A stretch of DNA of 64,000 nt from Devosia sp. (GTDB taxonomy: Bacteria > Pseudomonadota > Alphaproteobacteria > Rhizobiales > Devosiaceae): positions 744,001-808,000 of the forward strand of contig NZ_JAGIAW010000001.1 of NCBI RefSeq assembly GCF_017744655.1. Reading direction: 5' to 3'. A program made the position numbers and the translations under genes. Shown here piece after piece: positions 54,893 to 64,000 of this stretch. The notes beneath the pieces were generated by a model. The model searched no databases, was not told where the DNA came from, and saw only the letters and a list, made by a program, of their open reading frames with translations. The stretch's first letter is position 1; each line of letters opens with the position of its first letter.

Positions 54893-57652
54893 GTGACAGA
54901 TACGCCCGAAGGTGCAGCCGGCGCGCCCGGCTCCGACATCGCTCCGATCTATATCACCGACGAAATGCGCAAGAGCTATCTCGATTACGCCATGAGCGTG
55001 ATCGTGAGCCGCGCGCTGCCCGATGTTCGCGACGGTCTGAAACCCGTGCACCGCCGTATCCTGTTCTCCATGAGCGAGAACGGCTACGAATATAACAAGC
55101 CCTTCCGCAAGTCGGCGCGTGTCGTCGGCGACGTGATCGGTAAGTATCACCCGCATGGCGACCAGTCGGTCTACATGGCCTTGGTGCGTATGGCGCAGGA
55201 TTTCGCCATGGGTGAGATGCTGGCCGAGGGCCAGGGTAATTTCGGTTCCGTCGACGGCGATATGCCGGCTGCCATGCGTTACACCGAAGTCCGCATGCAG
55301 AAGATCACGGGCTTCATGCTCGACGATCTCGACAAGGACACGGTCGATTTCCGCGACAACTATGACGGCTCCGAGCGCGAGCCGACGGTGTTGCCGGCGC
55401 GTTTCCCGAACATGCTGGTCAATGGCGGCGGCGGTATCGCCGTTGGCATGGCGACCAATATTCCGACGCATAACCTCGCCGAGACGATCAATGCGGCGCT
55501 GGCTGTGCTCGAAAATCCGTCGATCACGACGGAAGAGCTGCTCGAGCATATTCCTGGTCCGGATTTCCCGACGGGCGGCATCATTCTTGGCCGCGCCGGC
55601 ATTCGCCAGGCTTATGAAACCGGCCGTGGCTCGATCATCGTGCGTGGACGCTCGACGATCGAGGAAGTGCGCAAGGAACGCGAAGCCATTGTCATCACCG
55701 AGATTCCGTATCAGGTGAACAAGGCGGCGATGGTGGAACGCATTGCCGAACTGGTGCGCGAAAAGCGTATCGAAGGCGTGGCCGACCTCCGCGACGAATC
55801 CAGCCGCGAAGGCATGCGGGTCGTCGTCGAGGTGAAGCGCGATGCGCTGCCTGACGTGGTGCTCAACCAGCTCTATCGTTTTACGGCACTGCAATCCTCG
55901 TTCGGCTGCAACTTCGTGGCGCTGAACGGCGGCAAGCCGGAGCTGATGAATCTCAAGCAGATTCTCGATGCATTCATCGCCTTCCGTGAGGAAGTGGTTA
56001 CGCGTCGCGCCCGGTTCCTGCTGAACAAGGCTCGCGACCGCGCCCATATCCTGGTCGGTCTCGCCGTGGCCGTGGCCAATATCGACGAAGTCATTGCGCT
56101 GATCCGTACTGCGCCCGATCCGGCGACGGCGCGCGAGCAGTTGATGACCCGCCGCTGGCCGGCGGCCGATGTCGAACCGCTGATCCGGCTCATCGACGAT
56201 CCGCGTCACCGCATCAATGACGATGGTACGTTCAACCTTTCCGAAGAACAGGCTCGCGCCATTCTCGAACTGCGTCTGGCGCGCCTCACGGCGCTTGGCC
56301 GCGATGAAATTGGCGAAGAACTTAACGGGCTCGGTACGGAGATCGAGGACTATCTCGATATCCTGCGTTCCATCGTTCGCGTTCGCGCCATCATCCGCGA
56401 GGAACTGGAAGCCATCCGCGAGGAATTCGGCTCAGCGCGTCGCACTGAGATCTCCGATCATGCGGCAGATTTCGACGACGAAGACCTGATCGCTCGCGAA
56501 GACATGGTCGTGACCGTCAGCCATGCCGGCTATATCAAGCGCGTGCCGCTCTCGACCTATCGGGCGCAGAATCGCGGCGGCAAAGGCCGCTCGGGCATGT
56601 CGACGCGCGAAGAGGACTTCGTGGCGCGACTGTTCGTGGCCAATACGCATACGCCGGTGCTGTTCTTCACCAGCCGCGGCATTGCCTACAAGCTGAAAGT
56701 CTGGCGCCTGCCGCTGTCGGCTGCCAATGCCAAGGGCAAAGCGCTGATAAACATCCTGCCGCTGGAGCAGGGCGAGCGCATTACCTCCATCATGCCGCTG
56801 CCTGAGGACGAAACCTCGTGGGGCAATCTCGACATCATGTTCGCGACGACGCGCGGCACAGTTCGCCGCAACTCGCTCGCCGACTTTGTCGAAGTGCGCC
56901 AGAACGGCAAGATCGCGATGAAGCTCGACGAGGGCGACGAGATCGTCGGCGTCGACACCTGCACGGTGAATAATGACCTGCTGCTGACGACCGCACTGGG
57001 TCAGGCGATCCGCTTCCGCGTCGACGATGTGCGCCTGTTCAAGGGCCGCGATTCCATGGGCGTGCGCGGTATTGCGCTGGCCGATGGCGACAAGGTCATC
57101 TCCATGGCTGTCATCAACCACTCGGATGCTGATGCCGAGCAGCGTGCCGCTTATCTCAAGATGAGCCGTGCGGTGCGGGGCGAGGCCGAGAGCGAAGAGA
57201 CCAGTTCGGATGAAGCCGATGTGGTCGCCGGTGCGCTCGAGCCCGAACTCTACGCGCAGATGAGTGCCAGCGAGCAGTTCATTCTTGCCATTTCCGAGAA
57301 TGGCTATGGCAAGCGGACCTCCAGCCACGAATACCGGATCACCGGTCGCGGCGGTAAGGGCATCGTCGCCATGGCGGTCAACAAGCGCAATGGCAACCTG
57401 GTCGCGAGCTTCCCAGTGGAAGACGAAGACCAGATCATGCTCATCAGCGATGGCGGCCAGACCATCCGCCTGCCAGTGGGCGGCGACAAGCCGATCCGTA
57501 TCGTCAGCCGCGGCTCTCAGGGTGTGATCGTGTTCGACACGGCCGAGGGCGAGAAGGTGGTTTCGGTGGAACGCATCAGCGAGCCTGAAGGCGAAGAGGG
57601 CGACGACGCCGCTCCGCCGGCTGCCGAAGGTGGTGACGGCGCGGCCGAGTAA
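54893..57652 (+). CDS. gyrA: DNA gyrase subunit A
   Basis: Type II topoisomerase subunit that cuts and rejoins DNA to introduce negative supercoils. The 919-residue protein starts with GTG 54893. The catalytic tyrosine is Y130 in AMRYTEVRM (E. coli Y122). The GyrA box QNRGGKG lies at the start of the C-terminal beta-pinwheel, which ends in an acidic tail. In the quinolone-resistance region the sequence is [15 protein letters not shown], so the E. coli S83 and D87 positions hold Q91 and M95. gyrB is not in the window. Confidence 0.97.
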   Translation: MTDTPEGAAGAPGSDIAPIYITDEMRKSYLDYAMSVIVSRALPDVRDGLKPVHRRILFSMSENGYEYNKPFRKSARVVGDVIGKYHPHGDQSVYMALVRMAQDFAMGEMLAEGQGNFGSVDGDMPAAMRYTEVRMQKITGFMLDDLDKDTVDFRDNYDGSEREPTVLPARFPNMLVNGGGGIAVGMATNIPTHNLAETINAALAVLENPSITTEELLEHIPGPDFPTGGIILGRAGIRQAYETGRGSIIVRGRSTIEEVRKEREAIVITEIPYQVNKAAMVERIAELVREKRIEGVADLRDESSREGMRVVVEVKRDALPDVVLNQLYRFTALQSSFGCNFVALNGGKPELMNLKQILDAFIAFREEVVTRRARFLLNKARDRAHILVGLAVAVANIDEVIALIRTAPDPATAREQLMTRRWPAADVEPLIRLIDDPRHRINDDGTFNLSEEQARAILELRLARLTALGRDEIGEELNGLGTEIEDYLDILRSIVRVRAIIREELEAIREEFGSARRTEISDHAADFDDEDLIAREDMVVTVSHAGYIKRVPLSTYRAQNRGGKGRSGMSTREEDFVARLFVANTHTPVLFFTSRGIAYKLKVWRLPLSAANAKGKALINILPLEQGERITSIMPLPEDETSWGNLDIMFATTRGTVRRNSLADFVEVRQNGKIAMKLDEGDEIVGVDTCTVNNDLLLTTALGQAIRFRVDDVRLFKGRDSMGVRGIALADGDKVISMAVINHSDADAEQRAAYLKMSRAVRGEAESEETSSDEADVVAGALEPELYAQMSASEQFILAISENGYGKRTSSHEYRITGRGGKGIVAMAVNKRNGNLVASFPVEDEDQIMLISDGGQTIRLPVGGDKPIRIVSRGSQGVIVFDTAEGEKVVSVERISEPEGEEGDDAAPPAAEGGDGAAE

Positions 57653-57663
57653 GTCATAGTAGC

Positions 57664-57789
57664 CCCCATCCTGAGGTGCTCGCCTAAGGCGAGCCTCGAA
57701 GGACGAGGGTGTGGCACTGCAAGCTCGGTGTGCCCGACCTCGTGGTTCGAGGCTACGCTTACGCTACGCACCTCACCATGAGGTCTTCG
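57664..57789. repeat. long palindromic repeat (REP-like) after gyrA
   Basis: Two arms read in opposite senses: CATCCTGAGGTGCTCGCC..., ending GACGAGG, and, from about 57738, CCTCGTGGTTCGAGGCTACG..., ending in CATGAGG. The arms can fold on each other into one long imperfect stem. Elements of this CCTGAGGTGC type are widespread in Hyphomicrobiales intergenic regions. It separates gyrA from the next operon. Confidence 0.75.
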
Positions 57790-57865
57790 GAATCAAGGGG
57801 CGCGCCGGCGCCTCTTGTCTTTTCTGACGCCCGGTGGCTTGCTCGCTCCTGAGAGGAGACTCACC

Positions 57866-58486
57866 GTGTTCGATATTTCGACGCTCATTCCTTATCTTGG
57901 GGCATGCTTTCTGCTGGCCATCGTGCCAGGGCCGACGGTGACCGTCATCGTCGCCAATTCGCTAGCGCGCGGCACGGGGGCAGGGCTCGCCATCGTCGCC
58001 GGAACGCAGGCGGGCTTTCTGGTGATGACATTGGTGGTGGCGCTGGGCATGCAGGCGCTGGTGGCGTTCATGGGCGCGGCGTTTGACTGGATCAAGCTGA
58101 TCGGCGCGGCCTATCTCATCTGGCTCGGCTTCAAGATGCTGCGCAGCGATGGCGATCTCGGCACGGTCGAGGCCGAGCGGGGAAAATCCAATCTTCGCAC
58201 GGCACTTGAGGGATTTGTCGTAATCCTCTCCAATCCCAAGGCTCTTATCTTCCTCGGGGCGTTCCTGCCGCAGTTCGTCGACGTGTCGCGGCCGACCTTT
58301 CCGCAGGTGATGGTCCTCGGCCTATTCTTCATGCTGGTGGCCGGTTCGACCGACGCAATCTATGCCGTGGTGGCCGGCAGGGCGCGTGGGCTCTTGAGCG
58401 CCGCGCGGGTTCGCATGGTGTCGCGGCTCTCCGGGGTAATCCTCATGCTTGGTGGGGTTTGGCTGGCGCTGCAGAAACGGGCCTGA
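57866..58486 (+). CDS. LysE family translocator
   Basis: A 206-residue exporter with about six membrane helices. [36 protein letters not shown] near the start and [19 protein letters not shown] are the LysE blocks. GTG 57866 is chosen because GAGGAG lies about eight bases upstream; the in-frame TTG at 57815 lacks one. Exported substrate is unknown. It overlaps the GNAT gene by one base in a TGATG junction. Confidence 0.88.
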   Translation: MFDISTLIPYLGACFLLAIVPGPTVTVIVANSLARGTGAGLAIVAGTQAGFLVMTLVVALGMQALVAFMGAAFDWIKLIGAAYLIWLGFKMLRSDGDLGTVEAERGKSNLRTALEGFVVILSNPKALIFLGAFLPQFVDVSRPTFPQVMVLGLFFMLVAGSTDAIYAVVAGRARGLLSAARVRMVSRLSGVILMLGGVWLALQKRA

Positions 58487-58950
58487 TGGAGATCGTTGAC
58501 CTCAAGGCGAGGCCGCAGTTTTTCAACGTGGTTGCGGATCGCATCTGGAATGCTTGGTGGAAACCGTCCGGGGCATCGTTGAGCGATGTCGAGGCCGCCC
58601 TTTCTGCCGTCATTGCGTCCGCCGCGTTTCCGTTCACGCTGATCGGCGTCGAAGACGAAAAATTCGCCGGAACGGTTACCTGCATCGCGAGCGATATCGC
58701 GGCCCGACCGGATCTGGGGCCTTGCGTCGCTGCGCTTTGGGTAGAACCCGACCGGCGTGGTTGCAATCTCGGCGGCAGATTGGTTGAGATGGCGCTTCAA
58801 AGGCTTGTGGCCGCAGGATTCGATTGTGCCTATCTGGCAGCGCGGCAGCCGTTGCGATCCTACTATCGCGGGCAGGGCTGGGAACTGATTGAAGACAATG
58901 TCGGCGACGATGCGCTCGACGTTTTCAAGCGAACGTTCGCAAGGGGATAG
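58486..58950 (+). CDS. GNAT family N-acetyltransferase
   Basis: A 154-residue acetyltransferase. The acetyl-CoA motif is ALWVEPDRRGCNLGGRLVEMALQRL (about residues 84-108), followed by YLAARQPLRSYYRGQGWELIED, the usual C-terminal signature. Substrate is unknown. ATG 58486 overlaps the LysE stop, so translation is coupled; the genes to 60547 look like one transcript. Confidence 0.87.
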   Translation: MEIVDLKARPQFFNVVADRIWNAWWKPSGASLSDVEAALSAVIASAAFPFTLIGVEDEKFAGTVTCIASDIAARPDLGPCVAALWVEPDRRGCNLGGRLVEMALQRLVAAGFDCAYLAARQPLRSYYRGQGWELIEDNVGDDALDVFKRTFARG

Positions 58951-58953
58951 CGT

Positions 58954-59340
58954 ATGCCATCGACACGAATAGAGACGCGCCGTGGCTGGCTCGGGACGCA
59001 GAAGCGCGAGTTCATCGAGGCTGTGCAGCGCGCGCTGATGACGGGCATCCTCATTCCGGAAAACGACCGCTGCATTCGGCTGGTGGAGTTCGATCAGGAC
59101 GCGATGATTGCGCCGCCACATGTCGGCGAGCGCTATGTGGTGATCGAGATCAGCCTGTTTACAGGCCGGACAATCGAGGCGAAACGCCGGCTCTACGCGG
59201 CGCTGGTGACGGAACTGGCGGCGTTCGGGCTTGCGGCGCATGACATCAAGGTCATCCTGCACGAGGTTCCGCGCGAGAACTGGGGGCTCAGGGGCCTGCC
59301 GGCGAGCGAAATAGAACTGGGCTTCAAGGTCGATGTCTGA
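58954..59340 (+). CDS. tautomerase family protein
   Basis: A 128-residue protein of the 4-oxalocrotonate tautomerase/MIF superfamily. Pro2 follows the initiator Met and would be the catalytic N-terminal proline. VVIEISLFTGRTIEAKRRLYAALVTELAAFGLAAHDIKVILHEVPRENWG is typical of tautomerase_2 members. Substrate is unknown. It is three bases after the GNAT gene and overlaps the MFS gene by eight bases. Confidence 0.87.
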   Translation: MPSTRIETRRGWLGTQKREFIEAVQRALMTGILIPENDRCIRLVEFDQDAMIAPPHVGERYVVIEISLFTGRTIEAKRRLYAALVTELAAFGLAAHDIKVILHEVPRENWGLRGLPASEIELGFKVDV

Positions 59341-60547
59341 GGTGAAGTCTGGAGGCTATGGCGCGCTTCTGCGGCTGCCGGTTCCGCGACGGCTTGCTGC
59401 TGCCAGTATTCCGGCCGATTTTGCCGATTGGCTGGACTATGCAGCCGTCGTTGCGCTGGTGGTTTTTGCCTGGGGCGAGGGGCCCTTTGCGCTGGCGATG
59501 TTCGCGCTGGCGCTGAGCCTGCCGTATATATTGGTCGGGCCGTTTATCGCTGTGGTGGTGGATCGGGTGCCGATCCGGACCGTGCTGGTGGTGAGCAATC
59601 TGGGGCGGGGTCTCGCAACGTTGGGATTTGCCTTTGCCGGCGATACGGCGGTGCTGCTGGCGCTGGTTTTCGTTCGTGGCTGCATCGACTCGGCCTTTAC
59701 GCCGGCCCGGCAGGCGGCGATCCAGGCGAGTACGCCGGAGGAGCTGCGCGGGGTCGCCAACGGGCTGCATCAGGCGATCAACCAGACGTCCAAGATTGCC
59801 GGGCCGGCTTTGGGCGGTCTTTTGCTGGCTTTCTGGTCGGCGCAGAGCATTTTCATGCTCAATGCAGGGCTATCGCTGGTGGCGACGCTGATTGCGTTGA
59901 CCGTAGTGCTACCGCCGCGGCCGACTTCTACCGAAGAAAAAGGAAAGTTCTTCACCGAGTCGCTGAAGGGCATCAGCGAGTTCAGGCGGAGCCGGGGGCT
60001 CCTTGTCGCGCTGATTTTTTCGGCCTGCGCCTATTTCGCGTTCTTTCTCTATGACGCGCTGATTGCGCTGCTGGCGGAAGGGTTTGGCTTCGACGCCACG
60101 GCCTTCGGCCTGTCGATTTCGGCCTCGGGGCTGGGCGGGCTGGTTGGGGCGCTGGTGGCCGGGAGCATGGCGGGCAAGCGGCCAATGCTGACCATGTCGC
60201 TGGCGGCAGTGATTTCGGGTTTGACGACGTGTGCCGTGGCTGTTGCCGCGGTGATGGGTTGGTCGATGCCGCTGCCGGCCTTCCTGTTGGTCCTCTGCTT
60301 CATGGGCGCAGCGACGGCTTTCATGCTCGTGCCCTATCGCACTATCGTCCAGGCGGATGCGCCGCCGGACCGGATTGCGCGGGTGTTTGCCGCGGGCGAA
60401 GCCGTTATCACGCTGACCATGCTATCAGCGCCGCTGATCGGCAGCTTTATTGCCAGCCAGTGGGGGACGCCGATGGCCTTCCTCGCGGGCGGCTGCGTCC
60501 TGGTGCTGCTCGGCGCCGTTACGCTTGCCTCGCATCGCGGCCCATGA
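59333..60547 (+). CDS. MFS transporter, probable exporter
   Basis: A 404-residue protein with about twelve membrane helices. DWLDYAAVVALVVFAWGEGPFALAMFALALSLPYILVGPFIAVVVDRVPIR contains the loop-2 D-R-x-P motif, and RGCIDSAFTPARQAAIQASTPEE is typical of the enterobactin/macrolide exporter group (MFS_3). The cargo is unknown. It begins inside the end of the tautomerase gene and is the last of the four-gene unit from 57866. Confidence 0.88.
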   Translation: MSEVKSGGYGALLRLPVPRRLAAASIPADFADWLDYAAVVALVVFAWGEGPFALAMFALALSLPYILVGPFIAVVVDRVPIRTVLVVSNLGRGLATLGFAFAGDTAVLLALVFVRGCIDSAFTPARQAAIQASTPEELRGVANGLHQAINQTSKIAGPALGGLLLAFWSAQSIFMLNAGLSLVATLIALTVVLPPRPTSTEEKGKFFTESLKGISEFRRSRGLLVALIFSACAYFAFFLYDALIALLAEGFGFDATAFGLSISASGLGGLVGALVAGSMAGKRPMLTMSLAAVISGLTTCAVAVAAVMGWSMPLPAFLLVLCFMGAATAFMLVPYRTIVQADAPPDRIARVFAAGEAVITLTMLSAPLIGSFIASQWGTPMAFLAGGCVLVLLGAVTLASHRGP

Positions 60548-60580
60548 CAAAAACCGAATGACTACAAAGGGGAGGGGCCG

Positions 60581-61075
60581 ATGAACGGTCTGGTTGGGTT
60601 TTATCCCGGTTCGTTCGATCCACTGACCAATGGGCATCTCGACGTGATTGAGCGCGCCTGCAAGCTGGTGGATACGCTGGTGGTTGGCGTCGGCGTCAGC
60701 GCCACCAAGAAGAATCCAATGTTTTCCCACGCCGACCGGCACGCCATTCTGCAGCAAGTGCTGGGGCCGGTGGGCATTCGTACCAACACTGAATTCAAGA
60801 TCGTCGATTTCTCGGGCCTGATGGTCAATGCGGCCCGCGAGCATGGCGCGAAGCTGATCATTCGCGGCCTGCGCGATACCACCGACTACAATTACGAAAT
60901 GCAGATGGTGGGCATGAATGCGCAGATGGCGCCGGACCTGCAGACGGTCTTCCTGCCATCGAGCCCGCCCGTGCGGCATATCTCGGCCACATTGGTGCGT
61001 CAGATCGCCGAGATGGGTGGAGATATTTCCGCCTTCGTTCCGCCAATCGTCCTCAAGGCCTTGAAAGCATCATGA
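60581..61075 (+). CDS. coaD: phosphopantetheine adenylyltransferase
   Basis: Fourth step of coenzyme A synthesis: ATP plus 4'-phosphopantetheine to dephospho-CoA. The 164-residue protein has GFYPGSFDPLTNGHLDVIERA at the start (T/HxGH nucleotidyltransferase motif), IIRGLRDTTDYNYEMQM and the SATLVRQIAEMGGDISAFVP ending. AGGGGAGGGG precedes the ATG. Its stop overlaps the cyclophilin start. Confidence 0.97.
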   Translation: MNGLVGFYPGSFDPLTNGHLDVIERACKLVDTLVVGVGVSATKKNPMFSHADRHAILQQVLGPVGIRTNTEFKIVDFSGLMVNAAREHGAKLIIRGLRDTTDYNYEMQMVGMNAQMAPDLQTVFLPSSPPVRHISATLVRQIAEMGGDISAFVPPIVLKALKAS

Positions 61076-61659
61076 TGACCTTTTCCCGCCGCCTCTTCGC
61101 CGGCCTCGCCATTTCCGCTCTTGCCCTGTCCGCCGTGCCGGCGATGGCGCAGACTGGCAAGCCGCATCTGATCCTGACGCTGGAAGACGGCACGGTCGAT
61201 ATCGAACTGCTGCCCGAACTGGCGCCCAAGCATGTCGAGCGCGTCATCGCGCTGACCGAGGCTGGCTCTTATGACGGTGTGGTGTTTCACCGCGTGATCG
61301 ATGGTTTTATGGCCCAGACGGGCGACGTGCAGTTCGGCAAGTCGGATTCGCCCAGCTTTAACCTGGCGCAGGCCGGCATGGGTGGTTCGGACCAGCCGGA
61401 CGTGCAGGCCGAGTTCAATTCCGAAAGCTTCCAGCGCGGTGTCGTCGGCGCGGCGCGTGCGCAGGACCCGAACTCGTTCAATTCGCAGTTCTTCATCACC
61501 ACGGCCGATGCCAGCTTCCTCGATGGCCAGTACACGGTGTTCGGCAAGGTCGTGTCGGGCATGGAATTCGTCGATGCGCTGGAAAAGGGCCCGCAGAGTG
61601 CCAATGGCGCAGTCGCCAATCCCGACAAGATCGTGAAGGCCACGATCGAGAATAAGTAA
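61072..61659 (+). CDS. periplasmic peptidyl-prolyl isomerase (cyclophilin)
   Basis: A 195-residue cyclophilin. Residues 1-26 form a signal peptide ending AMA before QTGKP, so it acts in the periplasm. FHRVIDGFMAQTGDVQFG contains the active-site Arg and the FMxQ motif, and NSFNSQFFITTADASFLDGQYTVFGKV is the conserved substrate pocket. The ATG overlaps coaD. The cytoplasmic paralogue follows 103 bases later. Confidence 0.94.
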   Translation: MMTFSRRLFAGLAISALALSAVPAMAQTGKPHLILTLEDGTVDIELLPELAPKHVERVIALTEAGSYDGVVFHRVIDGFMAQTGDVQFGKSDSPSFNLAQAGMGGSDQPDVQAEFNSESFQRGVVGAARAQDPNSFNSQFFITTADASFLDGQYTVFGKVVSGMEFVDALEKGPQSANGAVANPDKIVKATIENK

Positions 61660-61762
61660 GCGCACCGTCGTTTTGGCGGCTCGGAAAGTGCCGGGCCGCC
61701 TTGCACTTGCGTGGCATAGGCCCTAAATCCGGGCCACTTCATTTTTCCAGAAAGCGAAAATC

Positions 61763-62275
61763 ATGGCCGATTACGCCGATCCCGAAAACACCCTCGTCAT
61801 CGAAACGACCAAGGGCAATGTGGTTATCGCGATGCGTCCAGACCTGGCCCCGGGCCATGTCGATCACATCAAGAAGCTCGCCCGCGAAGGCGCCTATGAC
61901 GGTGTGGTGTTTCACCGCGTGATCGACGGCTTCATGGCTCAGACCGGCGACGTGAAGTTCGGCAATTCGAATTCGGCCGACTTCAATCCGTCCCGCACCG
62001 GTACCGGCGGTTCGTCCTATCCGAACCTCAAGCAGGAATTCAACGCCGAGCCCCACGTTCGCGGCACGGCCTCGATGGCCCGCTCGCAGGATCCGAACAG
62101 CGCGAACTCGCAGTTCTTCATCTGCTTTGGTGATGCACGCTTCCTCGATCGTCAGTACACCGTTTGGGGACAGGTCATCGAAGGCATGGAAAATGTCGAC
62201 CAGATCAAGCGCGGCGAACCCGTCATCAATCCCGACAAGATGGTTTCCGTTAAAGTCGCGGCCGATATCGCCTGA
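61763..62275 (+). CDS. cytoplasmic peptidyl-prolyl isomerase (cyclophilin)
   Basis: A 170-residue cyclophilin without a signal peptide, so the cytoplasmic partner of the preceding gene. It shares FHRVIDGFMAQTGDV with it exactly, then has ANSQFFICFGDARFLDRQYTVWGQV. It accelerates proline isomerisation in folding. A strong terminator follows. Confidence 0.95.
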   Translation: MADYADPENTLVIETTKGNVVIAMRPDLAPGHVDHIKKLAREGAYDGVVFHRVIDGFMAQTGDVKFGNSNSADFNPSRTGTGGSSYPNLKQEFNAEPHVRGTASMARSQDPNSANSQFFICFGDARFLDRQYTVWGQVIEGMENVDQIKRGEPVINPDKMVSVKVAADIA

Positions 62276-62281
62276 GATTTT

Positions 62282-62308
62282 GCTGGCGGCCACGGCCGCC
62301 AGCCTTTT
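62282..62308 (+). terminator. Rho-independent terminator after the second cyclophilin
   Basis: Perfect 9-bp stem GCTGGCGGC / GCCGCCAGC with a CACG loop, followed by CTTTTATTT. Confidence 0.88.
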
Positions 62309-62417
62309 ATTTGCGGCGCGCCAGGCATATGGCGAGCGCTGGACCTGAGTGGTCCATCTGGGCGATCCTGACCCGCCGTGACGGCTGATTCCGTCGCTCG
62401 CATTCAGGACCAAGATT

Positions 62418-62873
62418 TTGAAAATGGATACTCTGCTTTGGGCGCTGATGGGCGTCTTCGCAGGTGCTTGCATTGCCGTGCAGGCGCCGATCAATGCCGG
62501 GCTCGGTCGCGCGCTCGAAGTACCGATTGCGGCGGCGGCCGTGTCGTTTCTGGCCGGTGGCGTGGTGCTTTGGGCGCTCGCCTTTCTCTTCAGCCATCTC
62601 ACTGCAACGCCGATAAATTTCGCTGCGCCTGCGCAATGGACGCTGGTGGCAGGCGGGCTGCTTGGCGCGTTCTATGTGTTTTCCAACATCACGCTGACAC
62701 CGATGATTGGCGCGGCGGCGGTGATGGCGCTTTCAGTGACGGGACAGCTCATGGCCGGGCTCGTGCTCGACAAGGTTGGCTTCATGGGCATGGCGGTGCG
62801 CGAGATCACCATGGGGCGCGTGGCCGGCGCCGCATTGCTGATCGTTGGCGCGGTGATGATCAGGGTGCTTTAG
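62418..62873 (+). CDS. small DMT family membrane protein (YdcZ/DUF606)
   Basis: A 151-residue protein with five hydrophobic helices. GVFAGACIAVQAPINAGLGRALEVPIAAAAVSFLAGGV near the N-terminus is the DUF606 signature. These half-size DMT transporters may act as dimers; the substrate is unknown. It starts with TTG 62418, with GGA eight bases upstream; ATG 62424 is the alternative. Confidence 0.82.
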   Translation: MKMDTLLWALMGVFAGACIAVQAPINAGLGRALEVPIAAAAVSFLAGGVVLWALAFLFSHLTATPINFAAPAQWTLVAGGLLGAFYVFSNITLTPMIGAAAVMALSVTGQLMAGLVLDKVGFMGMAVREITMGRVAGAALLIVGAVMIRVL

Positions 62874-62933
62874 GGCAACCTTGCTGATTTTGCCCCGTTT
62901 TCGCGAAGCCGAACACATGCTAACGAGCCCAAC

Positions 62934-64000
62934 ATGCGTGTTTCCGAATTCGACTTCGACCTGCCCGAAAAACTGATCGCCCTGCATCCGGCAGAGCCGC
63001 GCGACTCTGCGCGACTGCTGGTGGTGCGGCCGGGCGAGGCATTGCAGGACCGGCATATTCCGGATCTGCTGGAACTTTTTCAGCCGGGCGATGTGCTTGT
63101 CGTCAACGATACGCGCGTTCTGCCGGCGGAATTGCGGGGCACACGGGTGCGCGGGGAGACGCGGGCGAACGTCTCGTTCAACCTACACAAGCGTGTCGAC
63201 GCGCATACCTGGCGGGCCTTTGCGCGGCCGGCCAAGAAGCTGGCGCTGCTCGATGCGCTGGAGCTGGGCAATGGTCAGGCGGATGCGCTGAAGGCCCGGG
63301 TTGCGGGAAAGGGCGACACGGGAGAAGTGACGCTCGAGTTCGAATTGGGCGGGGCGCAGCTCGACGAGGCGATCAAATCGCACGGCGCCATGCCGCTGCC
63401 GCCCTATATCGGGGCCAAGCGGGCGGTCGAGGAACGCGATAAGGTCGACTATCAGACGGTTTATGCCGCTGAGGATGGCGCTGTGGCGGCGCCGACGGCA
63501 GGGCTGCATTTCACCGAAAAGTTGCTGCAGCAGTTGAGCGATCGCGGCGTGACCATGGAGCGGGTGACTCTGCATGTTGGGGCGGGAACGTTCTTGCCGA
63601 TGAAAGTGGATGACACGGAAGATCATGTCATGCACTCGGAATGGGGCGATATCGATCAGGCGACGGTAGAGCGGATCAACGCCAAGCGGGCGCTGGGTGG
63701 GCGCGTCATTGCAGTTGGAACCACCAGTTTGCGGCTGCTGGAGACAGCGTCGCGGGCGACCGGGCGGTTGCAGCCGTTCATCGGCGACACGGATATCTTC
63801 ATCACGCCGGGCTTCAAGTTCCGGACCGTCGATATCCTGATGACCAATTTCCACCTGCCGAAGTCGACCCTGTTCATGCTGGTCAGCGCCTTTTCGGGGC
63901 TCGACCAGATGAAGGCCGCGTATCATCACGCGATATCGAATGGTTACCGGTTTTATTCCTATGGCGACTCGTCGTTGCTGTTCCGCGCTGGCGGAGACGA
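62934..64000 (+). CDS. queA: S-adenosylmethionine:tRNA ribosyltransferase-isomerase, partial at 3' end
   Basis: Penultimate step of queuosine synthesis: transfers and rearranges the ribosyl part of SAM onto preQ1 in tRNA. The reading frame from ATG 62934 stays open to the end of the window (355 codons seen), close to complete. It begins with [24 protein letters not shown] and has [40 protein letters not shown] and [11 protein letters not shown], all QueA landmarks. tgt usually follows and may lie just outside. Confidence 0.95.
   Translation, partial: MRVSEFDFDLPEKLIALHPAEPRDSARLLVVRPGEALQDRHIPDLLELFQPGDVLVVNDTRVLPAELRGTRVRGETRANVSFNLHKRVDAHTWRAFARPAKKLALLDALELGNGQADALKARVAGKGDTGEVTLEFELGGAQLDEAIKSHGAMPLPPYIGAKRAVEERDKVDYQTVYAAEDGAVAAPTAGLHFTEKLLQQLSDRGVTMERVTLHVGAGTFLPMKVDDTEDHVMHSEWGDIDQATVERINAKRALGGRVIAVGTTSLRLLETASRATGRLQPFIGDTDIFITPGFKFRTVDILMTNFHLPKSTLFMLVSAFSGLDQMKAAYHHAISNGYRFYSYGDSSLLFRAGGD

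Overview
The window is one continuous stretch of chromosome from a GC-rich alphaproteobacterium, most likely of the order Hyphomicrobiales (Rhizobiales). Supporting signs are a PopZ gene between tolC and valS, a fused SecDF, TrmFO, an ExoR-like Sel1 protein, DUF1127 proteins, GTTC-N7-GTTC type SOS boxes and a perfect TTAA-N7-TTAA CtrA-type site. The gene order resembles Devosia and relatives, but genus is an inference. Nothing looks like a prophage, insertion sequence, CRISPR array or defence island. The content is mostly core housekeeping genes with small accessory patches.

Layout. 1-1900: end of the sulfate-activation operon (a possible cysD tail, then cysNC). 1901-6604: a xylose-type locus, with a divergent ROK repressor and xylF-xylH-xylG. 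6645-8304: DUF1345 membrane protein, tRNA-Cys and a PCMT-like protein. 8436-14688: tolC, popZ, valS and a ZntB/CorA transporter. 14732-20154: ABC exporter, ExoR-like protein and a large SPOR protein. 20230-25572: argS and dgt on the minus strand, then erpA, a serine hydrolase and xth on the plus strand. 25652-32173: scpA-scpB, an 829-base gene-free stretch that may encode a structured RNA, then tatABC, serS (with an unusual insertion) and surE. 32296-38987: NlpD-like LysM/M23 lipoprotein, DUF815 ATPase, yajC, secDF, a Mth938/NDUFAF3-like gene and an NDUFAF6-like gene. 38984-41900: thioesterase, trmFO, two small DUF1127-type genes and a repeat-rich spacer. 41901-46488: uvrA, a LysE exporter and ssb; uvrA and ssb each carry an SOS box. 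46530-54792: accessory block with DUF454, dtd, an orphan secreted protein, an RND/MMPL exporter, an NmrA/HxlR divergent pair, an ArsR/SRPBCC pair and a secreted lipase-like protein. 54893-64000: gyrA, a LysE exporter, GNAT, tautomerase, MFS exporter, coaD, two cyclophilins, a small DMT protein and the start of queA.

How genes work together. xylF, xylH and xylG form a sugar ABC importer next to its probable repressor, with a palindromic operator between them. TatABC, YajC and SecDF are the protein export apparatus. ScpAB, PopZ, SPOR and NlpD-like proteins act in chromosome organisation and division. UvrA, Ssb and Xth are DNA repair functions. The Mth938-like and NDUFAF6-like genes are both relatives of mitochondrial complex I assembly factors and overlap each other just after secDF.

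No clearly new multi-gene system was found. The observations most worth following are the SerS insertion, the GyrA quinolone-pocket residues, the structured intergenic RNA candidate before tatA, and the NDUFAF3/NDUFAF6-like pair. All assignments come from reading motifs and translated sequence by eye; no database search was run.
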